From positions 3,410,001 through 3,474,000 of the forward strand of contig NC_068567.1 of the NCBI RefSeq assembly GCF_025698545.1: a DNA stretch of 64,000 nucleotides. Reading direction: 5' to 3'. This document shows positions 24,601 through 36,841 of this stretch, one piece after another (within the stretch, counting starts at the first letter, position 1; the number at the start of each line of letters is the position of its first letter). The stretch is from Gossypium raimondii. Its lineage: Eukaryota > Streptophyta > Magnoliopsida > Malvales > Malvaceae. The translations under genes and the position numbers were made by a program. The notes under the pieces are model-generated. The model made no database searches, was not told the origin of the DNA, and worked only from the letters and a program-made list of their open reading frames with translations.

Positions 24601-27600
24601 CAGGTGCTCCTCTGGAGTGCCAATACATCCTTCAACTAATCCTTTCTTTGAAATTGAAAAACCATGACCGTTTAGAATATTCCAAATATCAGATATATTT
24701 TGCTTAAAATAATAGGACAATTTGCTGTTGTTATACTCCAAAAGAATTCATATAGCCATAAGTTATACTTCAGAACCTTATGTATTGATTCCTAGATGAA
24801 ACAACCCAAATCAAATAAAATTTATTTGAATGATCATTACCAAGGTTCCCCATAAACTATATCTTAGCAGAAGTAATCCTAATGAGATGTCTTTAGTTAT
24901 ATGGTCAGGTATTATTTGAAATATAACCACTAGTTGCTAATCTATTGGATATATATAGTTATGCCCACTAGCTCACTATGAAGATGACTATGACAACTAT
25001 AGGTCCAAAACTTGATAAGAGAAGTAATGGGAACACTACAAGAAAAACCATTCTCAAGATAAATGATAAACAAGTCTAGGTACAAGAATGGCCAACTTCT
25101 CATCCATGTCTTCATTCTACATATAATCTATCAAGACCAATCAAATTGAATTTATATCTCCCAAATTTTTGTCTCTTAAACCTAGGAATTAGAAAGACCT
25201 AACAATGCAGCCCATTGCAAATCGGTAGGAACTGAAAACACTTTATGATAACCAACCCAATACATTTGAGAATTTTATCCTTTTTGCTCTCCATCTCCTA
25301 AAAGCCTTTAACAACAAGATTTCCCCTTATCGGTCTATTGGTTATAAGTTACTCTTACATTCTAATGTTTGGAAAACAAATAGCACTCTTTCTAGGGACA
25401 TAATCACTTTGAATCCTGCTGCCTTCTTCTGAAGACTGACAATATTTTCTGCAAACATATCATCAAAACAGATGTTAGAGAGAAAGAATGTGAAACGACC
25501 AGAGCATGTATAAATAACTTAAAAAAAGAAGAAGCCAAATCAAAGAGGAAATAGCAATTGAAAGAAATAACTCAAAGTGAAAAGTGAAAAAGAAAAGTTA
25601 ACAAATGAAAGAAGCAGGCATCTTTACCTTCAATACAGAAGGCTCCCTGACATGCCATTCACCAGCAATAAGCAAATATATTAGGCACCCCTTCATCAAC
25701 ACTTAAAAACCATGTGAAATGCTAAAAGCATTTCCTTAGTTTTGGCCCTTCATAAGAAAAAGCTTCCTCCAACAAAAACGAAGGGGAAGATGGATACAGA
25801 GAATGTGATATAGCGAGGTCAAAGAAAATTTTCAAGAAGAAAACTTCTACTCTATATAAGCATATACATCCAAAGAAGCATACCAATACAGAATGACAAA
25901 GATGTTTATGTGCAACTTATAGCTAGTGCTAATTATTTTTTATCAACTCTGTTATATTGGAGAATTTCTGGTAAAAGTACCATAGAGGCCCCTGTACTAG
26001 GAATCAAATTGCATTTTAGCCCCTTTACTCAAAAAATGGGCAAATTAGTCCCTGTTCATTAGATCAAAGAGCGAACTGGCTCTTTCCGTTAAAAATTTAT
26101 CAATTTCTTCAGTTAAAAACTGGCATGGTTGACAAAATAATCAGATGGTTACATGTGGCATGCTATGTGTACCTTAGGTTGACGTCTAGGGACTAGCTTT
26201 TAAGAATAAAAATGGATGGAATTTTTAACGGAAGGATCAGTTTACTCTTTGATCTAACGTAAATGGGCTAATTTTCCCATTTTTTGAGTCAAGGGGGCAA
26301 AATGCAATTTAACTCCTAGTACAAGGGCCTCCATGGTACTTTTACCAAGGATTTCTATTCCTTGATTTAGACCTTTATCAAAAATAAACTTCTGTTGAAC
26401 CAGATCTGCTAGAAATATATATATATATTCTGGGATTACCAGAAGTCTTGATTTAGGAAGCTACCTCAAACCACTATAGGATTTCTGAGGCGTCTAAGGA
26501 ATCTAATATTACAACAGTACATAAACCTAAATTTAGGAGAACCTTTTTCATGACTGAAATTACAAATAAACTGACGTAAAGAGAAGAAAGACACAAAATT
26601 CGACATTTCCTCAGGTTGTTTCGTGTGTGTGTGAACTATTTGATATGCTACAAGGAAACCATACCATAAACCTTTCCTCCCTATAGAAGAAAAGTCTCAA
26701 AATACAAAGAGCCCATCTTCCCACAAAATTTAAAAATTCAAATACAGATTTGATATTCCAAGAAGAGTTGAAATGGTAATATCTATATGGTCAATGCTTC
26801 AGACTAAAACAAGCATTAAAATTTATGTTAAAATTCATATGAAGGAAGCATTTCAGAACTTCTCCATTATAGTTCTCAAATCCTAGAATGCCATGAACCC
26901 AATTCAGAAGGGCATTGAAGCATTCTCTTATAAAAAAGGAAATATTCTCCAATATATACATACGCGCACATTTTTCAGAACTTCAATATAGGTTATCCTA
27001 GCATGATATGAACCCAATTCGAAAGGGCATTGAAGCATTCTCTTGGAAACAGGGAAATATTCTCCAATATATACATATATGCATTGCAACAATAGCGCCA
27101 GAGAAGTATACCTCAAGCTGCAACCTGCCTCCACCTCCCATTCCTTCCAACTCCACCAGCACTTCATGCAAGTTTCCTGGAGAAAACACCCATTCTAATT
27201 GATGATATCTAAAAAAAGAGAAAGAAAAAGAAAAAGAAAATGCAGCTCTGAACTTGAAATTTAGTGTGCTCAACATTAGTAAAGCCTGTAGATAATGACA
27301 TTGAAACTGTAGTCTAGTTCCTAAAAGCATTACTTTAACAACAAGTCACGAACACCATAAAGTTTCAATTATAATAGAAAAATAACAAGCTTGCTGGATG
27401 ATCAATAATCCCGCTGAATTAGATACAACAATATGAAAACTAAAGGCATGTTAATATAATAAATCCAAGTCATACATGAAGTTCAAATTCCTACCATCAC
27501 AGATGTTTTCTAGACTAATGCCTGCATTTCCCATGCGCTTATGAGGAGTCACAAGGTTTGCATCCCAAGCAGCAACCTGAAGTTTGATGGTGCTCATTAA

Positions 27601-30471
27601 AGTACTAAACCAGAAGTTTGCAACAAACTTATAAACTATGATCCGATAACATTGTGAAATATGCCCTTTATAAACTGTGTGAATTTTATGACTGTAGCTG
27701 GTATTTTTACATCATTTAATTTGGAATACTCTGCTAAGCAAGTATCAACACACATGTATACAAGCATAAAGAGAACAACTATAATCGTGATGATCATATA
27801 TAAGATAAATACAGATATATAATCATTAGGAAATGCCTCTTAAAAGAGTGGAAAATGGAACATGATAATCACCATCATGCTGATTATTCATCAAACTCAT
27901 TTCAAAAATTGATAGTCAATGGTGAAGGAAGTTGCAATAAAGTCATCGATGCACACATGGCTGATAAATAGAGGTATATAATATAGTTGCTACTCAGCAA
28001 AACAATTTCAAAGATAGATGCTTGATGGTAAAGAAAGTAGCAATAAAAGCCATATATGCATTAGATTTAGTATGCAACAAAAGCATGCTAGATGGTCATG
28101 GACAGGCATTGGATGGAACAGCTGTGAATTTTGCCAAAGCACACACAATATGCTGGAAACTTTTTGATTTTCATATTTTTAACCCAAAATTTATAGATTA
28201 CTTTGATCTATAATTATTCCTCATCTATCTATTCCAATGGGAAATGTCGTTTAGGAAGTGCAGTATGATCAAGGATGTCCAATCAAACTCATTTTCTAGG
28301 GAAGGGCTCGCATATGCATTTTGATTTAGTTGGTGTAGAAAGACAAGCTGGAGATGAGAAGTGCCTACAGCATGTGCTACATAAGAATAATGGGCTTTGA
28401 AAATAACGAAATTGTTCCGGTGCATTATAATACAGGAATCATCTGTTATTTCTCACCAGTAAAGGTTGCTAACAGTTTCACGTTTTTAAACTTATAAAAG
28501 TTAAGTCACTCTTTAAGATAAGTCTTTTACAGGAATAGTAACTTTATAATAGGTAGTAATAGAAGTGACTCAGCCATGCTTCATTAAAACAAAAGGAATG
28601 AAAATGGAACTAAGAACCTAGAGAAATTAAACGAAAAGCTACTACCAAAAGAAAAACAAGTAAATAGAATGAAAAATGAAACTAGAGATATTAAGAGATT
28701 GAGTATGGACCTGAATATATTTCGAAGGGGGAAGTTTAATATTAAAGGTGAGGTCCTCATTCCACGTTGGCTCCTTTGTCCTACAATCATACAGCCAACA
28801 ATATATGAATTTGGAAGGTCAAATGTCTACTTTATAACTACACAGTCGCTTAAAAATGCCATAATTAAGAATAAATAAATAGCTTTAAAATGCCACAATT
28901 AAGAATAGATAAACAATAATGGGTTGACTGTAAATGATCAAAATTCTAGATTAACGGTAAAAACAGCTGATATGTATAATCCTAAACATTGAGGTGTACA
29001 AATTAGAAAAAAATTCAGGCCATAACTTGCGTGTCTAACAGCAAAAGAATCACCCTAACAACTACTCTAGTAAGCATTAGCCTTCGTTAAGCTAAGTACA
29101 ATATATCAGTAGAGAATAAAAGTGCACAGCATTAGATTGTAACAATTTGTCAAAGACCAAAAAATGGAAAGAAACAAATAGCATTGTCACTTTAATTTTT
29201 GCCAAAAGTTCCTGCTATTTAACTAATGTTAAAATAAGCAGCTTACGATCCTCATTTGAAAGTATTAGTCTCCAAAATACACAGATTAGCTCTAAAATAC
29301 ATCAAAACACCAATGATTTACCCCCATTTAGTCTTGCTTTTGACAACTTGACCATCCAATTGCATTACAACATATGGATCACTAGTTCCCTGAAGGCATA
29401 TTCGAAAAGATTTGGTTAAGTGTGTGTCACGGACAACAAACAAGCAGATAAGCTTCCAATTTTCACCTAATAACTTACCCATGGGTCCATAGCAGGGAAA
29501 TCAAAACCCTTTTTTAACTTTATAAACAATTGGCCATCATAAATCTCTCGTACAAATGACCTGCATTGCATTCACAACGATTCAATATCAAGTTAAAAGC
29601 TAAAATCAGCATTCAATTTTCTTTTAAACAAATTACACAGACATCTAATTAGTGTTTGATTACTGAGGGGAAAACCAAAACATACCCTGAGAGATAAACA
29701 GTCTTACAATCTGCAGCATCAATTTCACGCCTCCCTATATTTTCCTGACAAGAAAACACATCCAACCAGAGGGAAAGCATCAACTTATTGCCAAACGACA
29801 CCTAAATAACCTTCTTAGAGCTAAGGTTCCGTTTGGCGGTTATTTTTTCTTCCATTCATAATTCTTCAAACTAGCTAAAAAGCAATATGTTGATCAAATA
29901 CGAACAAATTATTAAAAATGTAAATAACAATTAAAGATAAAATTGTAGTCTCATTCCTTTTCTTTTAAAATTCGATTTTTCGTTTCTTCATGCTACTTAT
30001 CATTTTAGTTTTTATTCAAACCGCTTTTGCTTAAAATTCATAATTCAAACGATTCCAACTTCAACTTCCTAACAATTCCTCAGAAACCGAACAGAAAAAC
30101 CAAAAGAAAATAAAAAACTGGAATTCTCCAGATGAATGACTTACAGGCGGAGTTGTATAAGCTTCAAAAGCAAAACCAGCAAGAATAACAGCAAGATTGA
30201 TATCAAAAGGAGGCCGCTCTTCTTCTTCTTCTTTCTCTTCCGATGAAACCTTCTCAATCTCAGCATCCATTTTAGAGAAACAAGAAACCGACAACCCTCC
30301 AAATCTTCCTCTAATCTTCGCATTTCCTCTCGAAATACTCGTCGAAACCCTAACTCTTTTCCCGTAAATTTGGCGGGAAAATCTCGGCACAGCTTTGAGA
30401 TTGAAACCACTGAGATGGAATCTACGGAATCGGAGAGGCGAGTAGTGAGGTTGGAGGGAGAGAGTAGCCAT
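18633..30471 (-). CDS. Plastid-targeted C2-domain class-3 lipase (18 exons; apparent frameshift in exon 3)
   Basis: Exons, minus strand: 30471-30145, 29744-29686, 29560-29478, 29389-29322, 28780-28711, 27576-27495, 27176-27112, 24100-23006, 22867-22805, 22725-22679, 22221-22176, 22048-21969, 21534-21421, 20959-20878, 20512-20387, 19691-19611, 18864-18739, 18674-18633 (last exon uncertain). The N-terminal ~100 residues are rich in Ser/Arg/Phe, like a chloroplast transit peptide. Exons 2-7 encode a C2 domain (SDPYVVMQLD, VAAWDANLVTPHKRMG). Exon 8 is a 365-aa linker. Exons 9-17 form a class-3 lipase: GHSLGGA with Ser ~713, RDIIP Asp ~773, YCHVAQ His ~786. I recall Arabidopsis At4g13550 as this architecture. 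Exon 3 is 83 bp where the phase needs 82, giving a TGA at 29502-29500. This is either a null allele or a sequence error. The final exon could instead start at 18687 and end after two codons. Confidence 0.85.
25961..26355. mobile_element. MITE in lipase intron 7, hAT-like
   Basis: Starts TGGTAAAAGTACCATAG at 25969 and ends inverted (CATGGTACTTTTACCA) at 26347. The flanks AGAATTTC and AGGATTTC match at 7 of 8 bases, as an aged hAT target duplication would. Long subterminal inverted parts (GGGGCTAAAATGC-type words) are visible. Non-coding. Confidence 0.78.
26851..27083. repeat. Direct tandem duplication (~115-bp period) in lipase intron 7
   Basis: A segment around 26881-26963 (ATGAACCCAATTCAGAAGGG...CTCCAATATATACATAC) recurs at 26996-27079 with about 90% identity by eye. 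The second copy ends about 30 bp from the intron's donor site at 27111. Confidence 0.8.
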
Positions 30472-30763
30472 TGTTGGGGCTAACAACAGTGGCAGTTTGT
30501 GTAATTTTGTGGAAAGAGAAGGGGAAATTGGATTTTTGTAAGGGATTTTTAGTTGACTTATCGTGCACGGGCACGTAATGCGCGAAGAATGTTTTAGAAA
30601 GAAGAAGTGACACGTGGCGTATAACCGTCCATCTTCTTTCTTTTTTTCCTTAAATGCGAGAATTCTGTAGAAGAGGTGACCGTTACAGCTTCAGTTAGGA
30701 CTTTCAATCCTTTGCAGCTTTGCTAGATTCAATTCTTTTACGCGCTTCGAAAAAAATTTTAGG
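30472..30763 (-). promoter_or_regulatory. Presumed promoter / 5' UTR of the C2 lipase gene
   Basis: The region immediately upstream of the minus-strand ATG at 30471. It contains CACGTGGC at 30611-30618, a G-box/ABRE-like core that can bind bZIP factors in plants; whether it acts here is unknown. A frame begins upstream at 30486 only with a non-ATG codon and was not used. Confidence 0.4.
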
Positions 30764-30943
30764 CTAAAATATGAATTAAGTCCTTGTATTTTTTATAAAT
30801 TCAAAATTTAGTCACTATTTTTTTAATTTTAAGAATTTAATCCTATATTTTTAGATTTTAAAATTCAAGTCCAAATAAAATTATAAAGACTAAATTCTAA
30901 ATTTGTGAAGAGTATAAAAACTTTTAGATTATGACATATTTTA
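30764..30943. mobile_element. Short inverted-repeat (MITE-like) element
   Basis: The left half (CTAAAATATGAATTAAGTCC...TTTAGTC) and right half (GACTAAATTCTAAATTTGTG...ACATATTTTAA) are imperfect inverted copies, giving a nearly continuous hairpin of about 180 bp. Non-coding. Confidence 0.5.
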
Positions 30944-31784
30944 ACTTTGTTTTATTTAGATTTTTATAATTATAAATTTAATTAAAATATTTTGATTAAT
31001 AAATAATAATTTCAATCATTTCGATTTAAATTGAAAATATCTATATCTAGGTCTAACTTATAAGGACTTGGATGGTGCTTAACTATGTTTTATTTTAAAA
31101 ATAATAAATAAATTTAATTTGCTATATGTAAAATTTTATACTACAAACATATTATTACATATGCAATGCAGTGCCAACTTGTTACTTTCACGTAATTATT
31201 GCAATGTCAACTTCTTTTTAGTTAATGATTTAACAGTTGATATTTGAGTTCATGGCTAAAATTTCAAATTTTGAAAAAGCATAATATTGAAAATGATCAA
31301 ATCAAAGAATAAAGATTAAATTCACAATTTTCACATAGTATATAGGACTAATAAAGACTTTAACCTAACAAACAGTGGCGAGCTGAATTTTTGGGGACGG
31401 AATAAAATTGTATATTTTATGATAGTAAAAAATAATTTCATCATTTTAATAGTTTATATCATTATAATTTTTAAAGGGTTAAATCAATTTTTATCATTTT
31501 GAGAATCAATGTATAATTTTACTATTACTAATTTAAAATTTTATAAATTATTAAAGGTCTAAATTAAAATTTTACCATTTTAGGGCATAACCCCGTGAGT
31601 CTCTATTACACTCCGTTAACAAATTCTCTTAACAAATTTAATTATTACTATTTAGATTAGAAATAAGATGTAAAAAATAGAAATATTAAGCCAAATTAAA
31701 AGAACTAAAACTTGCAAATTTCGTATAATAGATCAACTAATAGTAAAATTTAACCTAAAAATAAATAAATGATATAAAAAGGTC
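30944..31784. other. Intergenic AT-rich DNA
   Basis: No gene is visible. Several short phrases of the MITE type (TTTAGTCC, AATTTAGT) recur, suggesting worn mobile elements without clear borders. Confidence 0.4.
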
Positions 31785-33610
31785 TCAACCCTTTTGCATT
31801 CTACTGATTATGTCGAGATATCCTTTAAGATAATCAACAACTCTACTATAATCAGGGACATTGTCTTTGATCACAGGGTGTTTGCTGAAATGCCTCATCC
31901 ATGCATGCAGGCGTGGGAAGGTATCCACTTTAATGAACTTCACTCCCATGACATCTTCCATAGGCGCAAAATAATGAATAACCATTCCAAAAATAAGATC
32001 AGCTATGCCAATTTGGTCGCCCCCAAAGAACTTTTTGTCTCCAAGACCATGTTCCTCAATGGTTCTCAGAATTTTAAAGTTGTTCTCGATTGCCTTTTGT
32101 TGTTCTTCGCCGAATTTATGAAAGAATTCCCACATTGGTCGAATCTACAAGCATAATATTAATAATTTTAGGGTCAAATATCATCGATGGGGGTGTTTAA
32201 ATTTCGGTTAAAACTGAATTAATCGATTGAATTGATCCAATTCGATTAATCGGTTGGTTAACCAATTTAATTCGGTCGGAGGTCGATTAATGATTTTTGA
32301 AAGTTCGGTTATCGGTTAATTCAGTTCGAAATTGGGTAATTAATTCATTTTTATATATGTTTTATACTTGTTTTAACCAAAAAATAAAAATATATAAATT
32401 TCGGTTCAGTTAATTTTTTTTGTAAAAATTTTTGGTTCGGTTAATGATTAAAGGATTAAAAAAATTGGTTAATCTGGTTAATACTAATTCGGTTCAGTTA
32501 ACTATTTGAACACTCCTAATCATCGATCTCTCTACAAATGTCTTAAAACTAGAGTTGTCGATTGGATGCGTCAATTTGATTTTAGATCATGTCAATTTGA
32601 GTTTAATTTTTTTTTTATCATTTCAAGTTTCAATTATTTTGGATTTGAGTTGTTTGAAGTTCATGTCATTTTATGGTTCAGGCCACTTGGACTTTCTAGT
32701 TGATTTTTTTTTTATTGAGTGATTTTTATTTGATTAATTTTAAATTACTTGCTTGATGCATTTTCGAGTTTGCGTTAGGCGAATTATACCTATCAATTCT
32801 AAAAAAAATTACTTGGACTTAAAATGATCTTTATGCAGAATGACCCAAACTCAAAATGAACTCAAAATCCCGTAAATAAATAACCTAAATTTTATTTAAA
32901 CCCGATATAACTTAACCCCAAAAAATTGACTAGTTAACTAGAAAAAAAGGAACCAAGCCCGAAAAATCATCCATCTTAAACATTTTGAAATGTTTTGATC
33001 TCAATGTTAATCCGAACACAAAATAACCCAAAAATTTAAAACCCGAACTAGTCTCACCTAAATTGATGCAATTCAAAGCTACACGTATTTTAAGTTATTG
33101 ACTTTTTATGATCAAATCAAGTTAAATTAATTAAATTAAATTTTTAGATTCTAGAGATGAATCACTTAGAAACAAACATAAACCCTACCTTAAAAAAATA
33201 AAGAAAAAAGTAAATGAATCGAAGAGCAAGGACAATAACAAGGAAACACACGACAAACTTCGAAGAACAAAACAAAACATCTTGATAAGACATACCTTTT
33301 CATCAATGAATTTGGCCCAAAACCTGGCTACGGATCTCTCATAAGCATCTTTCGGCAGCAAAGGACTATGTGGCCACACCTCATCTATGTATTCTAAAAT
33401 AACCAATGACTCTGCAATTGGCTTTCCACCATGAACAAGCACTGGGATCTTCTTATAAACCGGGTTGTACTTCAACAACAACTCGCTCTTATTGTGAGGG
33501 ATATCTTCTTCAATGTATTCATAATCCACACCTTTAAGTTTCAAAGCCCAAATGACCCTTAGACTGAAAGGACTTGCCCAAAATCCAAACAACTTCACTT
33601 CATCATCCAT
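31785..33610 (-). CDS. Tau-class glutathione S-transferase (2 exons, 224 aa)
   Basis: Exon 1 is 33610-33296 (105 codons), exon 2 is 32144-31785 (119 codons plus stop), with a 1,151-bp GT-AG intron. The single intron and 224-aa length are normal for plant GSTU genes. The thioredoxin-like N-terminal domain begins [15 protein letters not shown], with the expected catalytic Ser13. The glutathione-binding ES pair is at residues 67-68 ([13 protein letters not shown]). The helical C-terminal domain follows ([12 protein letters not shown]... to the end). These cytosolic enzymes conjugate glutathione to electrophiles and often respond to stress and herbicides. Met at 33610 was chosen because it directly precedes the conserved start; the upstream in-frame codons look like leader sequence. 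A hAT MITE sits in the intron. Confidence 0.93.
32180..32526. mobile_element. hAT MITE in the GSTU intron, perfect 8-bp TSD
   Basis: The element (32188-32518, 331 bp) starts TGGGGGTGTTTAAAT and ends ATTTGAACACTCCTA, imperfect inverted ends. ATCATCGA lies on both sides (32180-32187, 32519-32526). The interior repeats CGGTTAA/TTAACCG words. Non-coding. Confidence 0.88.
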
Positions 33611-34520
33611 GGTGTGTGATGTTTGGTCTCTGGTTTGGTTGTTCTTGGTTAGCTTAAATGCAATTTTCAATCTTTGCATTAGGGGTTTTATTTTTCAAAC
33701 AAATGGAGTACACTTGTCTTGGATTGAATTTTCAACCCCAATCATTTGCGTCATGGATGATGCAACTGAAATGACTATGCTATGCTTTGCTGCAATTGAT
33801 TCTTCACCCTTCTATGTTGATAACTAGGATAAACATGACATAATCAATAGAATATTTGCAATTAAGTCCTTAAATTTTGAATTTTATTTTTAAATTTTAA
33901 AGTGGTTAATTTTAGTGTTTATATTTTTAAAATTCGAAATTTTAATTATGATGCAAATAGTAGTAATTAAATATGTTAAGTTAAATTATATTATTAGTTC
34001 TATATTATGCGTAAATTGTAGATTTAATCTATATTTTTAATTTGATTTTTAATCTTTATATTTTTCAAATTCAGCGTTGATTCAAATTGAAGTTTTACAT
34101 TCATTAATTGAAATAACATGATTTATTTTAATGAATATTATACAGAAATAGAAAAACTAACATGTTGTTACGTATAAGATAATATATTTGGTGCATAAAA
34201 TTTTAAAAGTAGCAGAATTTAATTTAATGAATTTGATAGTTACTACTTGAGTTGGAACTGAAATTTCAAAATTCAAAAGCATAAGAATAAAAATAACCAA
34301 ATTAGAGTGCATGGATCAAATCACTAATTTATTCAAAATACAATGGCTAATAGCAAAATTTAACCTTTAATAAATACTAGATTATGGCATTGACAACCCT
34401 GTGATGTGTCTAAAAAATTATGGAAAAGATGTATTTATAAAAATATATGAAAAAAACAAATAAGGGTTTAAAGATTATGGTGTCCTAGATTTAAATTTCT
34501 CATGTTTGAATAGTTTTAAC
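33611..34520. other. Upstream region of the GSTU gene and AT-rich spacer
   Basis: The first few hundred bases are the presumed GSTU promoter. The rest is AT-rich, with phrases such as AATTTAAC and TTTAGTC typical of worn MITEs. No gene is supported. Confidence 0.4.
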
Positions 34521-35136
34521 CAAAGGTGTTCATGGTTCGGGTTGGGTTCGAGCAAGGCTCAACTAAAATTTTCGATCCGTTTTTAGGCTCGGGCCTGGGC
34601 TTGACCCGAAAATGAACTTAAAATTTTGTCCAAGCTGGCTTGGATAAAAATGCTAAAACTCGGGCCCGGCCCTGGCCTGCCCGTATTAATTTTTATATAA
34701 TTTTTTTAAAAAAGATATTACATTAAAAATACTAAAAATATGAAAATAAATGTTTTCCAACAAATAGAAAATAAATTTTAAAAAATATGTATACTTAAAT
34801 AACACTAAGATAGATGCAACTTAACAAGCAAATGACTCTAAAATAGTAACAAAATTAATAATAATATAAGAGTTATACAATAACAATAAAATAGTGGTAA
34901 CATGATAGTAAAATGGTACTAAAATAGTGAAAAAAAAGAAAAGAAAATAGCAACAAAACAGTAAAAAAAAATTTACATATTAGGGCCGGGCAAAAAAGCC
35001 TTACACGAGAAAACGGGCATTACTTTTTGCCCAAACTCATTTTTCGTGCCTATATTTTTATCCAAACCCTCCCACTTTTCGGGAGAGCCTTAGAGCAGAA
35101 TCGAGTGGCTGCCCCATGAGCAAATCTAGTTTTATC
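34513..35136. mobile_element. GC-rich hAT MITE (GGCCCGG family), old diverged copy
   Basis: Left end CAAAGGTGTTCATGG (34521) and right end CCCCATGAGCAAATCTA (35128) correspond to the ends of the copies at 7061 and 59414. The flanks GTTTTAAC and GTTTTATC match at 7 of 8 bases. Much of the CCGGGCC content has decayed to TA-rich sequence, so this copy is older. Confidence 0.75.
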
Positions 35137-36600
35137 CAGACAGTTTAATTACTATTGTTTGAGCGAGACTAAAATTGTAAAATTCAAAAAGTATAAAAAT
35201 GAAAACTAATTAAAAGCTGAAATTGATCAACTTAAAGTATAAATACTAAGTCTATAATTTATGCAAAATACAAAATCTAATACCAAAATTGACGTATTTT
35301 TATCATCTAGTTTCAATAGTTTCTAATCATTTTTCATAATGCATCTTAAATTAATTGAGTTTGGGGACAATTCAACTGTGATCGAAATAAATTTAAACCA
35401 TTCAATTGAACTAAAATTTATTAATGAATATATTTAATTCATAATATATAATCGTGAAATAAAATAAATTATTATGAAAAATTGAGATTAAAAGATAGTA
35501 GTTCAATTGGTTATGTAATTTTTTTCAAATTTTATTTTTCTTTAATTATTATTGAATGGGTTGTTAAAAAACTAAATTGAGAATCATTATGTAATAGATT
35601 TAACCCCAATCTAATTGTTATAATATTTGAGTATTTTTCGTAAATTTAGAATTTAATTTTTGTATCTGTACTTTTAAAAATTTAGTTTTTCTATTTTTTA
35701 GATTTTAAAATTTAATTTTAATTATTAAAATTATTTTGATAAATTCAAGTTGTTACTTTTTAATTGCATTGCTACCAAATGAATATTTATTTTATTTTAA
35801 AACATCATACTAATTATTTAGTAAATAATAATGATACTATCCATTGAACTTAAAATTTGAAATATAAATAATAAAATAATTGAATATCTAAAATAAAATA
35901 CATATTCAAGTTTATAAAATTAGATGGACATATTGTATATTTTAACATTATTTTTATCGCTTAGCTTTTTCAAGAACCCATGAATAGGGTGAGCAAAATC
36001 CGATTCGATTAAAAAATTTAATAAAAATTTAAATTTCAAATTAAATAGTTCAAGTTATTCGAATAAACTCGAATAAAACAATCAAAATTTTCTATTTAAC
36101 TCGAATATGAATTACACAATTCAAGTTATCCAAAATCCGAATAAGAATAGACAAAAGCTGTATTATTTTGATAAATGTTTACCATTTCTAAAAATAAAAT
36201 TAACCATTAAATTAAAAGGCAAAACTACATTGTTTTAATAAATATTTACACATTAATCTTATTTATATAGTTAAATAATAAGATTAATTAACTCGACACA
36301 ATTTTAAAATTTTTTACTCAATTTAAAAATTTTCATATTGAATTTAGTTGATAAAATAAGAATTGTTAATTTAATTTTTTTTTAAAAGCTATCATCTTTA
36401 TCCACCAAATCAAATAATGATTGACCAAAAAATAATTCTAGTGATTATGTTGAAATCAAATTCTGATTTTCAGTCACAGAAAACCTCAATCCTTTTTTGC
36501 ATTATTTCCCAATTTTTCAATAATACATTTTTTTGTATAGTGATTATGTTGAGACTTCAGATTTCCTATAAATTTTTCTTATTTTCAAGAAGTCTACAAC
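35137..36600. other. Intergenic AT-rich DNA
   Basis: Very AT-rich. A phrase AGGGTGAGCAAAATCCGATTCG at about 35988 resembles the end of another MITE family, but its partner end was not found. No gene is visible. Confidence 0.4.
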
Positions 36601-36779
36601 TTCAGCGTAAATCAGGGATTTTTTCTTTGATCGCAGGGTGTTCGCTGAAATGCTTGACCTAAGCATGCAGGCGTGGGAAGCTATCGGCTTTGATAAACTT
36701 ATATCCCACCACCTCTTCCATAAGCGCCAACATATGAATAACCATTCCAAAAACGAGGTCAGCCTCGCCAATTCCATTA
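36600..36779 (-). pseudogene. GST (tau class) C-terminal fragment, copy 1
   Basis: Read on the minus strand, this encodes a relic of the GSTU C-terminal domain: [15 protein letters not shown], then [12 protein letters not shown], then [11 protein letters not shown]. These correspond to [28 protein letters not shown] and [10 protein letters not shown] in the intact gene at 31785-33610. An in-frame stop follows LHA and the frame breaks again after IPDL. No N-terminal exon is present, so it cannot make a GST. It lies head to head with the L13a fragment. Confidence 0.85.
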
Positions 36780-36841
36780 AAAAGAGCAGCAGCGGCTGGC
36801 CTAAGCTAAGCTACCAAGCAAAAGAGGAAGAAGAAGAAGAG

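Noticed and set aside
30472-30486. A start five codons upstream in the lipase gene
   Set aside because: The codon at 30486 is TTG, not ATG; the ATG at 30469-30471 gives a normal transit-peptide-like start.
36417-36662. 81-codon plus-strand frame before the L13a fragment
   Set aside because: It crosses the antisense of the GST fragment and AT-rich spacer; no homology.
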